A stretch of 64,000 nucleotides of DNA from Narthecium ossifragum (Eukaryota > Streptophyta > Magnoliopsida > Dioscoreales > Nartheciaceae), in NCBI GenBank assembly GCA_963920575.1, contig OY986971.1, positions 3,697,340-3,761,339 on the forward strand, written 5' to 3'. This document shows, one piece after another, positions 1-12,800 of the stretch. The notes under the pieces are model-generated. The model did no database searches. It was not told the DNA's origin and saw nothing but the letters and a program-made list of their open reading frames with translations. Position numbers and translations under genes: made by a program. How positions within the stretch are numbered: position 1 is the first letter of the stretch; every line of letters starts with the position of its first letter.

Positions 1-480
1 TTTCTATTTTCTGTTTTCATTTTCTGAAAATGAAAATATGAAAACGCGTTTGGTTTGAAATGTTAAAAAACTGTTTTCTGGAAATGAAAACATGAAAATG
101 TGTTTGGTTTGTAACTATAGTTTTTGTTTTCAATGAGTTTAATTTTATAAGGTAGTTATCATTATTTTGCATTTATACACGGAAGATATCATTAATCTGA
201 GTTTTATATCTTATTTGTAATTCACTATTTTGGAGCCATTAAATCTCATATTTTTTAATACAAGTATATAATGCATATATTCAAGACATAATTTTTTTCA
301 TAAGCAATACATACGTTTTGACTTTTAAATTAAGCAAAATAATAGAAATTAGAAATTTAAAACATATGTAACATTAAAGCAGTATTGAACTACAACATTC
401 TTCAAATAAAATACGATAACATCAAGTTTGTTGTCTAAAGCAACCCTATAAACAATACGGAAAGTTTATATTATATTAAT
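1..480. other. AT-rich flank, no gene seen
   Basis: No coding sequence is visible. The first 120 bases hold two degenerate copies of an A/T-rich motif ending in GTTTGGTTTG, a word common at the ends of plant TIR transposons. A partner end was not found, so no element is called. Confidence 0.3.
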
Positions 481-489
481 AGCAAAGGA

Positions 490-775
490 TCATCGGTGAG
501 TCGCCAAAAAGTCATTCCACATTTGTATAGCAATTTGATCTCTAAATTGTGCCATTTGAGCCGTTTGACTAACATCAACACGTATGACTTCTTGATTCCC
601 ATTCAACCCTTGTCCATCTTCTATTATCATTTGCTCGGTTGAATATTCCACAAAAAGTCCAAAAGTAGATGACGAACAGTTCTAGGTGAGCCATGTTTCT
701 TGGCTTTTGATTCTGGTAAGACTGCATAAGGTCCTGGTGCTTCTATTGGCACTGTAATCTCAAGAACATCCATTC
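490..775 (-). pseudogene. Possible Harbinger-type nuclease C-terminal remnant
   Basis: Read on the minus strand, this stretch ends with a short open segment whose last residues include FRDQIAIQMWNDFLATHR before a stop at 490-492. That resembles the C-terminal tail of plant PIF/Harbinger nucleases (ALP1-like), where a charged helix with RD-IA--MWN precedes the end. The upstream part at about 660-775 continues in another frame, so at least one frameshift separates them. No catalytic residues are visible. The match rests on a short tail only, so it could be another transposon protein. Confidence 0.3.
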
Positions 776-799
776 GCAACAAAATTATTAGAACACAAG

Positions 800-2740
800 G
801 AACTGACTATCTGTAGTCACCAAAATAAAAAAAAATCACCACGGGAGAACCATATAGCTAAAGAAATTTGTTTTGGGGTTGCTTATCTCTGTAAAGCATA
901 AATCTAAATCTTCCAACACAATTACGTCTTAGAAATGTTCTAATACAACATAGCTAGGAAGCAGATTGAATTGCACAATTAACTTAAGTACAATAGAGTT
1001 CCAAGAAAAGAAAGCACCATAGCAAGGACACTTTCCCTACCATTTGCTGGACTTAAAAAGCATGTCCAATCATCTCTTAAGCAAATGTTCCTTTCTTCAG
1101 CAAAACGTTCTCAATGAAAGTTAACTTCAGCCATCATCTTATGTTCCCTTACCCACCCACATATATGCCTTACAAAGACCACAAAATTTTGCTTGCAAAA
1201 AAAATCATGATAGCTAAAATATTTAGAGACCACTTTTAGATCACCCTTGAAATCCTAGAAGCATAAATCTGGTAAGACTAAGGTTCCATAAAAATCTAAT
1301 ACAAAAATATTCAGTAATATATTACAACATTGATTGTAGCATCGATGTGAGACCAAAGGAATTTCCCCTCCAGAAAGGTATATGATGGTTTCAGTGTCAT
1401 GTTATCCAATCTTTATGCCAAGGAAAATCTACTCGGCTGAAGGTAGAAAGAATCAGTTTATTGCATATCAAGTTAGTTATTCATCCTGTACACAACCATC
1501 CCAATAAACATGGGAAATAGGAAAATTTCTGAACATTAGATGTTTCCAGTTGCTAGATTTCTTGTGAAACACAAACATCTAAACAACATAAGATAGCCAA
1601 AGAGCTAATTCATCAAACCCACCGTTTTTTTCTTATCCATTCTGTTTTCCTTAACCTTTTTACATCACCAAAGTTTGTTCTAAATAGCTGTTTAGAACAA
1701 ATATTGAGAGAAAAGTGGGACCTCTTAGGGAAGAAGTTCTACTTTTATCAAGTCAACATTGCTGTATATATATTTGATGACAAAATCTATACTGCAAGAT
1801 AAGCACAATACGGTATCATTTTTTTCTTCTGGAAAGAATCTCCACTGAAGAGAACTTAACTAGTGTAATACAACTTTTCTAGAAACTTATTTGAATAGAA
1901 TTGTTAGCTAAAAGAAGCTCAAAAAGATATGGACAAAGACTGATCATAAGCATTCCAGCCAATTTAGCATCCTAATTAGATCATATCTTTAAGTTCTTGA
2001 TCAGAGAAAGAAAGGGGATGTCCCAAATTTCAGTTGAAAGTCATACAGGAAAAAAACAAGATCACAGAGTCAAGCCTAGGGTTTGTGGTTAATTACTACT
2101 AATATGTTTCCAAGAGTCATGTACAGTGAACTAAGCTATAGGTGCTTGAATATGAGCAAATAAAAAGGCAATATTACCGACCACATTGCATGACCAAATC
2201 GCACTGAACATCTTAAGGTTAGATAGTACCAGAAGAGCATGGGCAACTCACAACGAAAATCTTGAATGTTCAATAATGGCACAAGAATTCAATGAATGAG
2301 CATTAAAGTTACTGGCAGTACTTATGTAGGAACAACCAATCATGCTAGCAGGTTGTATTTTCTCATCTTTAGAACAAATCATAAAACCAGCAGAAGTTAT
2401 ATGTACTCATTTTTCATCCTATACATCCACTAGGAAGGGGGGAAAAATCAAAACTACCTGTCTGAAGAGAGTAAAGTCTGCAAATCTCAGGTCATTGTTT
2501 GTAATTTGTTATTCTCAAACACCATTTTTCCATTTCATCTTTGTTTTAATATTTCTCCATATGAAGCTTCATGATCATTAAGAACTATTAATCTGTTTGG
2601 TCAATTCACATTAAAGTATATTAACTATGACAACTCACATTTATTTGGTCAATTCACACTTATCACTCTGTTTTTGTCAACAAAAGAAAATAAGATGAGT
2701 TCTTCTTAGATGAACAACCCAAACTTTGTTGACAACAGTT
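800..2740. other. Intergenic, nothing recognised
   Basis: About 1.9 kb of AT-rich sequence with stops in all frames and no domain, RNA gene or clear repeat that I can recognise. Confidence 0.4.
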
Positions 2741-2789
2741 GCTGAAAAATCTCTTGTTTACACATTGCAGATACATTGTAATCAGGCTC

Positions 2790-3335
2790 TCTCCCGAAGC
2801 CCCGTCTTCCCCGATGACATCCACCAACACCCTCAACGCCCCACGGTCTCCCACACGCCCATTTCCACCCCCGAGCACTGCTGAGATCTTCGTCCTCCTC
2901 ACAGATCCGACGCTGCCCCTCTCAACTCTGTCGACTCCACCGTCGCCACCCCTCTCCACTCCGTTGACTCCAGCGTCACTGACCACATCTAACACAACAT
3001 CCGGCTTCCCCGCCGCCTCACGGTTCCTTCGCTACTGTTCCCCGGTTAGATCTGGTGATTCCCTGCGACCCTCAGCCGCGACTCATCTTCTTGAAGAGCT
3101 CCAGCGCCACCATAACCCATCAATGTCGCCTCACCCAGTCTCCAGGGTTCCCTTTGACCATTCTCGGATCGTTCCCTGGTTGGATCTGCGCGACCAAGCT
3201 TGGCCTCACCGCTTGGCCTCCAACAAGGGGTGAGGGTGCATGAGTGGTGGCCTCCTGCACGGCCTCGTCGACCACCGCAGCCGACCCTGCCACCCCGTCG
3301 CCGGTGGCCAACACGAAAGAGAGGAAAAAAGGGTA
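2790..3335. other. GC-rich patch, no convincing gene
   Basis: An abrupt GC-rich, C-rich block in AT-rich surroundings. It opens several overlapping short reading frames on both strands with Pro/Ser/Thr-rich or Gly/Arg-rich translations, as expected from base composition. No domain is recognised. It could be a captured 5' exon or the cargo of a transposon. Confidence 0.3.
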
Positions 3336-3699
3336 TTTTTGGTATCTTTAAAGAAGTGTGGTGCATTTATAGCTTATCGTCGTGCACATATATAACGCCC
3401 GTGGTTATTCTATCTCATTCAAAAAAATATTATCAAATTACCTTTGACGATCGATATATCCTAGATAAATTTACTTTGAGCTGGATTTAGATTCCACGGG
3501 GGCACGAGATTACAATCGGGATGTTTTCTCAATCTTTTTTTAAGAGAATCTTCCAAGCAAAACCCAAAAAGGGAGTGGACAAATAACAAGTGGGTTTCCA
3601 TGATATGGCCATGAGACAGTATAACGGAATCGGTTGAGATTAAAAAAACAGTTAGAAAAGTAGTAAATAAGAGAGAGAGAGAAAAAGATAAAAACACGT

Positions 3700-3894
3700 C
3701 TAAAGTAAAAATATAAGGGAGAGAGAGAGAGTTGATCTCAACTGTTGGATCAAAACCAACGGCTGAGAGTCATTCTGGTAACACCTCGACCGACTCCCGC
3801 CAACATATAAATCAAGAGAGATATGAAAGCTAAAGAGTCACGACCCTTCTCTTGATCGCTTCGTCGGCGCGAAAGGGGTTTCGACTTTCGAAGG
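3700..3894 (+). promoter_or_regulatory. Promoter and 5' leader of RAD23-like gene A
   Basis: A TATA-like word, CATATAAAT, lies at about 3804-3812, some 85 bases before the start codon at 3895. A GA-repeat lies upstream (3718-3731). The same arrangement (CCCGCCAACATATAAAT, then a GCGCGAAAGGGGTTT leader) recurs before copy B at 25644-25726. The promoter was therefore duplicated with the gene. Confidence 0.55.
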
Positions 3895-6800
3895 ATGGAG
3901 TTCCAACTTCAAGTGCTTACTATTGGAAATGGCGGGTTCTCCGTCAGTGCCCGTCCCCAGGACACGGTATCGCCTCCCTTCTCTTGTGTTTTACCGCAGT
4001 TGGATCCGTGAAATGGCGTTATTAGGGCTTCTTGGGGTCTGGATTGATCTCAGGATACGTTTTTTTGGGATCCCGGTGAGCTAATGTGGTGGATTAGGTT
4101 TTTTTTTTTCGTTTTAGGTTTCCGATTTCTATTTGGGGACTGGATTGATCTCAGGATTCGTTTCCATGGGATCTTGGTGAACTAGTGTGGTGGATTATGT
4201 TGCGTTTTTCTTTTTAGGTTTTCGATTGCTTTTGGGGGGACTGGTGGGTTGGTTTCGAGATGGTGCATTCCCCTAATTTTGAGTTTCAATCAGTTTCTTT
4301 AACATTAGAATCTTTTTTGTCATTAAATATGTGTGTGGTGTTATTCGGCCTTCTTGGGCTCTGGATCATAGGATGTGTGTCCATGAGATATTGACGAAGT
4401 AATGTGGTGGATTATGTTGCATTCTCTTTGTACGTTTTCAATTTGTATTGGATGGCTGAAATCATCGGGCAGGAGGGATTTGTGTGTAGATTGGTCTCTT
4501 ATAAGACTGGTTTTTGAGATGCTATGTTGCCCTTAATTTAGTTTTAATCAGGTTTTCTGGTTTGCCTTCTTGATGATGGGAAACTTGGAATGATAGGAGA
4601 TTTTGTAGAATGCCTTCTTGATTTTTCAATACTTTGCAAAAGCTGAGAGCTTATCCAATGTGCATGGAAGAATCTTTTCCTGGTACACCTTAGTTCATGA
4701 GGAATTGACTGTGGTGAGCATTGTGCATTCTGATGTGGTTTGAGCATCGCCTAATGGGCTTGTATAACTAGGATGTTCTTGCTGTGCTAAACTTAGATTT
4801 TCACTAGGAGAGACTATGGGCAATTGTTAGCCACACCAAGCAAGCTGCGCTCCAAAATGGACCCAGAACTGAGTTCCATAATGAGGTGTCTCTCCTTTTT
4901 TTGGTCATTATATTAGCCGATTTTGCTACAGTTTTGTTAGAAACGTACTGCTACTAGCTCCAGAGCTGTACTGCTGTTTGAAATGGATTTAGGATTTGTT
5001 CTTGTGTCGTCCTGCATTTTTGCTCTCTTAAATTGTTTTTCCTAGTTCTTCATGAAGAATATGATAGTATCACCTTGCTCTTGCTGTTCTACATGCAGGT
5101 TATGGATCTGAAGATGAAAATAGAGAGTTTGAAGGGGAAAGAAGTTTACCCTGCTGAACACACGTTGCTGGTTCATAAAGGAAAATTCCTTGAAGATGAT
5201 ACAACATTGGAAGAAAATGAAATTTCTAAAAGTGGTTTTGTTGTTATAATGATGACTAAGGTATGGCACTTTTATATTAGAAATGCATGTGATGGCTTTG
5301 AGGAAAGTTTCTTTCCCCTTAGATTTTGTTTGTTTGATGTGGAACTTTGTTAACCAGTGGACGATCCTATTGACTACATACTAGTTGGGCTGTTGGCATA
5401 TGTCTTGTGCCTCACACTCCCTACATTCTGGCCTAATAGCATAGAATCACCTCAAAATGTTACAATTTCATGAAATTGGCTACAACTCATGTTTTTGTGC
5501 ATATAACTCCTTTGCCATTTATTTGGAGCTAGTTGGGAAGTTCGATCAATTTGCACTTAACTATGTTTATATTAGTAGTTAAATGCCGCTTACCTTAATA
5601 TAGAAGTGATTTTTAGTATTGAACTAACATATGGACAGGTGTTTTTTTGGTTGTGGTCGATACCCACTAACCCAACTCAAGTCACAATATAAGGAAGGAA
5701 CAAGTAAATGTTATGTATATCACCAAACAGTTTATAGGAGTTGGTATAGGAACACATGCCACAATTCTATAATGACTATTTAGGTAAATGATCAAACTAT
5801 AAACAGGAAAGTACTCTATTAAACTTCAGCATGTGGGTAATGTGTGGTAGAGTAACATGTACTATGTTATACCCAGTTTCTTGAATTTTGATAAGCAACA
5901 CTATATGTGTTATTTAGTATGTACCGTTCATTTTTGGTTTGCTATTTTCGTAATTTGTTCTTCCAAGGATTTCAATATGAAAATTTGTGGACGGCATGGA
6001 GACTATCTCTATCTATTGTAGGAATCTTCATTTAATTGAGTGGCTTAAGGGGACTATTGGTTCTTGAACTGAATTTTTAATATTGTCCAATTATGAAAAG
6101 CTCCTTGCAGAAAATAAAGTCAAAGTCAAACCAATTCCCCTTAGCAGGTCTGTTTGTGTTTCTGGGTTCAATATGGCTTAAAGCTTGATTCATGCTTAAA
6201 GTTTTTTAAGTCATAAAAACCAAAACATTGACTTTAGATATTGGGAAAAAACCTAATATCTAAACTGATTCAATTGATAATTGATGATATATAATTGTGA
6301 CTGATTAAAGTTCACTGACTTGAGATAACTTGATCTTTCATCTTCCAGAAGTTGTTGAGATCAAAACTTACTGGAAGGGCATTGCTGTCGTCTCATGTTT
6401 TATGGGGAGTTTGCTTGAAATAGAACTCCTCCGTGATGGATACCACATATTTACTTTCTTTTGTTGGAATATAATTGTTAATCATGAACGCTCTTTACCA
6501 GAACTACGAATGTGAAGTTATAAAAGTGTATTGTGTCATTATTGCTCTGTAAAGGAAGACTGATAGGCCGGCACTTTAAATCCTTGTTACAAAACGCAGC
6601 ACTTACTTTGTATTTCTGAAACATCTGATGTAAGGCCTTTCTGGAAAAAATGCAAGATATTTCTTGCAGGTCTTGTACAAAGATTTAGCTGGTATTTTTT
6701 GTACCAGCTGAATCTTTGTACAAAAAGCATATCATGTCATTATCCCACTCCAAAGGAAGAGATATAGACCCGCACCTTAAATCCTTGTTACAATAGCCAG

Positions 6801-9800
6801 CATGCAGTCTGTATTTTTGGAAACATCACCTAGAATTAATTGTTCATCGAAAGTTCAAGTAACTGATGGAAAAATGCAAGATATTCTTGCAGGTATTGTA
6901 CAAAGATTCAGCTGGTATTTCACCAATGGTTTACCCAATTGATTAAGACAAACATCAATTTTCTGGATGGTTAGATTGAGCTGCTCTCCCTTTGAAATCT
7001 AGACGTATCTAGTTTGAGATATTTGGCCATTGACTTGGATCAACGAGTTTTAAAATCGGGGTTGATCATGCTTTGAGTGTCAGCATTCTATCCGATTGTC
7101 TTCGGACCACACCCTTCTGCCAGAATTTCATAGTTTTAAAGTGCAATTAATTTAAATCAACATTTGATTTGTAATCGTCTCGTAGAATTTATGGAGCATT
7201 TAGATCATCTTTCACCTTATCTCTCTCTCTCTCAGGAATTGTTTTTCGACTGTTCATCAACTATTGATCTTTACTTTTGTCTAGTTGGATATTTATTCTG
7301 CATATTAGTGCTTGCTGTGGATTGTCATCCTTTCAGTATAATCTAATGCCAGTGGAACCTATAGTAACTTCTCTCTTGCTGTGGATTGTCATTCTTGTTT
7401 TTAGTTGGAATGGGCATTCTGCTTAACTGTTTTTTGTACCAGATATAATTATCTTGAAATTCTCATAGACTTATAGTCATGATGTCTTTCTTGTTCAGCA
7501 TGCTGAAAAGTTTTATAGTTTTATCACGATTCTGTCATTTGATACTATCTCTGCACTAATTAGGTTTGACTTGCTGTTGGAAATCTTCCCCATGCATATA
7601 GTTAAGGTTGTCAAAGATGGCCAATAACCAATATTGCAAAGTTCACACCTAACCAAAATTCTGGGTATGGATGTTTACTGAATATCTGACACCTTACCAG
7701 GTCTGGGATTGGATCATTAAAACTTTAGATATGGTAGGAAATTTTAATTAGAAATGTGCTAAAATCCAATTACCTGACTTCATATTCAATCCATATTTGC
7801 AGTTTTGGGAATCCTTAATTCCAAACCTGCACCTTATCTCATTAAATTTGAATACATGTAGGATCCAGCAACCATGTATGTTTATCCACTTGGTAATAGT
7901 ATGGTTTCAACTGTGAATCTCATTCGTATTTTGTTGCTATGTACTAACCTAAGGTTATGGTTCTTTCTTTTCTAAATGAAGCTGCTTGTTTACTTTCTTT
8001 GTGTATGTTTGTATAGTCATCCCAGTATAACGCTTAATCTACGAGGGCATTCAGCTTTCATACCATCATAGGATTTAACATGAACCACGAAATGGTCTGA
8101 AATTCGATGTTGGAGTTCTTTTTGAGTGCTAGTAGTTTCTTATGATGCTTTATCACGAAGCAGTTGATATAAACTTTTACGGAACTTATTCATACTTAAG
8201 TTTCACTGTAGGCCTTGTCTGCTAAATCTGTGCCTTCTAGCACTTCAATACCAATAGCAAGCACACCTGTAGCACCCACAGGAACCTTGGCCCAGTGAGC
8301 TCTTTCTCATCCTTTAAAATTTTGTTTCATTCTTATTCCTATATTGTGATATGTCCCTTTCTTGCACCATGTGTAACTTGCTCACAAGCACTTATGACTA
8401 TTCTGTTTCTGACTAGGGCACCTACATCTGTGCCTACTCCAACCAAAATGTCTGCACCGGCTCCTGTAGTTCCTATGTCGTAAGTTTTCTGTCTTTTTAG
8501 ACAGCGTATCATGCATTCATTACTGAATAGGAAATATTCTTGTGATGTAACTCTAATGCATGGGAGAACTATTCAATAGGTTAGGCTGTCAAAAGTGCAG
8601 AATAATATGGATGATTCAGGATGAAACTAATCTTTAGACTCTGTAGAACTCATCCTGGGGCAGGATTCACTACAAGGAATACTTCATCAATGTTGATTTC
8701 CTCCTCTAACGAGGAAAAAGTGTATAAGTGGTTTCAGTTATACCCGAAAAGGATGCAGTGTTCTTAGTTTGCGAAACTTTTTTCTTAAACAAAAGGAGAA
8801 TAGGAGAGAATAAAAAATTGAAAAGGTGTGTTAGATTGTATTTGTGCTCTAATGCATTCTTTAAAAAAAAAGGATCACCACTGAACTATGTGCCATACTC
8901 ATTCTGCTTATTTTTAGCTAGTTTTTACGAGTACTAAAGTACAATTAGAAGAATAGAAAAGACAGGATTCATATATATTAGAATGTAGTTGGAACTTGGA
9001 AGAATGAATATGACATGAACTATGTGCCATATACATTCTGTTTATATTTTCCTAGTTGCTTCCAGTAGAACTGAAGTATAGTTAGAAGAAGAGAAAGGAC
9101 TCAGTTTTCATAAAACTGTTAATTATCTGTAGATGTTGAAGATTATGTCTATATTAGAATGTAGTTGGATTCATAGGAGCAACCATTTGTTCCTAAACAT
9201 ACTTGTGAGAAACTTCACTTGCAATATTTTTGGCTGGAATTTGAAAAGGTAAATATGCAAGGCATGAAAGATGCGTGCTTATGTTGCATTATGTTATTGG
9301 TAAAATTTGTAGAGTTTAGGTGGTTTGACCAAATTACTCAACCTTTTGAGCCAGAAACCCCACAAGCACCACATCATCCAAATCTTTGAAATCCAATCAA
9401 CATTCTCTCGCTTTCACTTCTCCAAGCTCTTGGTGCTCAACCATCAGTAGTATGCCGATATTGCATACACATGCAGATTGATTGCCGACATGATCCGATC
9501 CCAATGTAAACCTTGTTAGCACTACTATCTTGGATTTACTAATTGGCTGATGGACAATGTATATTTTATTGATAATGAGACTATCTTATGTTGCTGTGCA
9601 GTCAAGATTGGTAATTAATTAGCCCTGTTTTAGGTCTAAAATCTCTGTACCCCTAAATTCTCTAGATCTTGAGAAGTCGAATGTAAAGAGCCTTCCGAAA
9701 TAAATGCATAATGGATTTGGGTGTCATTATTTCAGCTTTTTCTGTGTTTTGGTTGAAGTTCTTAGCACATCTGTCTTTGATGTGTTTATTAATAGAATTC

Positions 9801-12800
9801 AGCTGATCCAAAGTGTCTTCATTCTGGTGTGCATCAATCTAAGGTAATCATTCAAATTTCAAAGACCTGTTAGAAAAGAATTCCATACTCAGTTATAAGA
9901 TACTTTGATGTTGCAACTTCCCAATCTCTTCTTTGAACCACCAATATCCTCTCTACTTTTTTGAATCACATTCATCCATACATTTTCCTTTCCTGCTCCT
10001 TTCTTCCCCCTAGGTAGCAGCTTCTTTTGTCTGTTGAGAGGTGTCCATGACTTTCCAAAGTCATCTCGATACTCAATCTTGTGTATCTTTGATGGAATGT
10101 GGGTTCCAGCTTATGTCCTTTTGATGCAAAAAAAATATTAGCTAATTGCTCTTCTGCAAGTTCTCCTTCTGTAATTTCTTTGTCACAAGGCTATCACAAT
10201 CTTCACCTAGTTGAAGGTTATTTCTTGTACAGAATTTGTCCTTCCTGATAGTCATTGCTTTCTTGGTTTGGCTACTTTCTGGAATTCCTTCATTGGATAA
10301 TGTGAACCGATTGGAAATGAAGATGGCATTACCTTACCTTCCGATCTCTAGTTTCTGTTTTGATACTCCATGGGCTGAGACATCGAGTGACTATGATGGA
10401 TAGTGGAGCTTATCTTAAATCCTCTATGTTGAGACATTAAGTGACTATGATGGATTGTGGAGCCCATCTTAGATTCTCTATGTTGAGCTCCTTTTGCATT
10501 GAATATTACCCTGATCATTGGTATCTTCACCTCTTTGTCCTGACTATCATGAGTTTCATTTAGACTGAGTTGTCCATATTCACCTCCTCCATCTTCTTTA
10601 TTTTCCTTGCAGGCGTACTGACAAGATCGCACATGGTCAAGCAGAATCAAATGTTGTTGCTGGTATTAGTGCTCTGCACATTGATGCTAACTACTCTGAT
10701 TCTGTAAGATCCATTCACCACTTTCTTTTATCTCCTCTCAAGTAATCAGGAAAATGACAGTAGCCTTGCTTTGAATTAATTCGCCCGCTTAATATTGGTT
10801 GGCTCTAATTTTCAGTCTTTGTTACGTAGCCAGTTTTTACACTCAGCATGGATGCTATTTTAATTTGGGTTCCATTTGCACACTAGCATGTCTCTGCATA
10901 CTTGCAAACACATGCATTCATTGGACAGAATGTTCTTGGAGCATTTAGGATATTTACTAACGTAGAATTTGTAATTGCTAGTTAGCAATATTTTGTACTT
11001 CTAGTTAGCAATATTTTGTACTTCTAGTTAGCAATATTTTTTCGCACCTAATGTGAGTTTTGATCACTTGGTGCGAGTTGCTGCCAAATTAAAGATCTTC
11101 AAGTCAAATTAGCAACAACACTATTGTAGAAATTGTCACTCAATCGAGCACCTTATGTGGACCATTGGCTCTTAGTTTAAATTTTTCATAGTATTTTGTT
11201 ATAGAAAGATTCCATATAGTTTTTAAGTCAAACAAAGTTCCCCACCAAATCTGTTTGTGTTTCTACATTAGCTATGGCTTAAAGCTTGATAGATTCATGC
11301 TTTAAGGTTGAAAACTCATTCTAGGATCCGGCCATAAAGATAGATGTTGACACTTTACCGCAACTTGCATACAAGGTTATCTAGGCATAAATACCAATAA
11401 ATTAACTTTAGATATTTGGAAAGCAAGCCTAAAGACGAAGTGGTCACTTTTTATTGGATGAATATTATGTCGACTGGTTAGATTTAACTTTAGATCTTTC
11501 ATCTTCCAGAATTTGTTGAGATTTAAACTTATGGGAAGGGTATTGCTCTCATCTCTTTGTGTTGGATACTTCATGAAATAGAACTCCTCCATTCTTAACA
11601 CAACCTTTTTGCCTTTCTTTCCATGAAACTATAATTGGAAATCAGAAATGGACGTTGCTAGGACTCAAATGAATAGTGTATCATGCCATTATCCCTATGC
11701 AAAGGAAGAAGGATAAAAATGTACTTCACATCCTTGTTACAAACCTAACATTTAGTTTGTATTTCAAATGACGCAGATATTTGTTTTGTTCCATGATTCC
11801 ACAGTTATAAAGTGCAACCAAAGTAAACCGACATTTGATATGTAACATTCTATCCATGAATCTAGGAAGCATTTAGAACCTCTTTCTTCTCATATCTCAC
11901 AGGAGTCGCTGTTGGGCTGCTCATATATGCATAGATCTTTACTTTTATTCAGTTGGATATTTATTCTGTATATCAGTGTTTGCAGTGAATTGTCCTTCGG
12001 TGTGATTCTTGGGTCCTTTTGATATTCTTTTGGCATAATCTGAAACTAGTAACTCAAGAATATCTACATTATCTCTTAAGCACTTATAATGACCTGGACT
12101 AGTGTCAGGGTCTTCCTGAGCAAACCAGTTCCACACTTGTAGCCCACACACCTCCAAGTGGCCAAGCTGCAGATGCTCCAGCCCAGGCTCCACAAGCATC
12201 ACAGGCTGCAGATGCTCCAGCCCAGGCTCCACAAGCATCACAGGCTGCAGGTCCCTCAAGTGGGCCTAATACCAGGCCGTTGCACCTTTTCCCGCAGGCA
12301 TCCATCAAATATGCATTTGACTTTGCTACTTAACTATCTTTCATTGCACTATTGTATCAACTCGGCTTCCATTAACACCAGGATCAGCCCAACGTGGGTT
12401 CCAACGCTGGTGATGGAAGACCATTCTCTATTCTACGTAACATTCCAGAGGTATATTGAATATTTGAATGTATCTCTTCAGGCTTCAGCTGTGCAACTAT
12501 GCTAGTAGTTCATGCGATACTCATCCATCCATGTCTTCTTTGCAGGTTATGGCACTCCGGGGTTTGGGTCGAACGAACTCTCGATCGCTACTGGTTTTCA
12601 CCTTTGAATTGTGTAGAAGCTTTCTATAATTATCCATCTGCTTTATCGAAATCTTATCATATTATTTTGTCACAGAGAAGGGTTGAAGAGTTAGGGGAAC
12701 GAAATCCTGAGATCCTGAGGCTCTTGATGGAGAATCATGAAGATTTCTTACTTCTCACCGATGAACGTGTTGAGAGAGACGAGGCGTAGGGAACATTTAA

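Noticed and set aside
2663..3366. Several overlapping open frames of 60-164 codons
   Set aside because: All arise from one GC-rich patch. Translations are Pro/Ser or Gly/Arg biased, with no domain or splice context.
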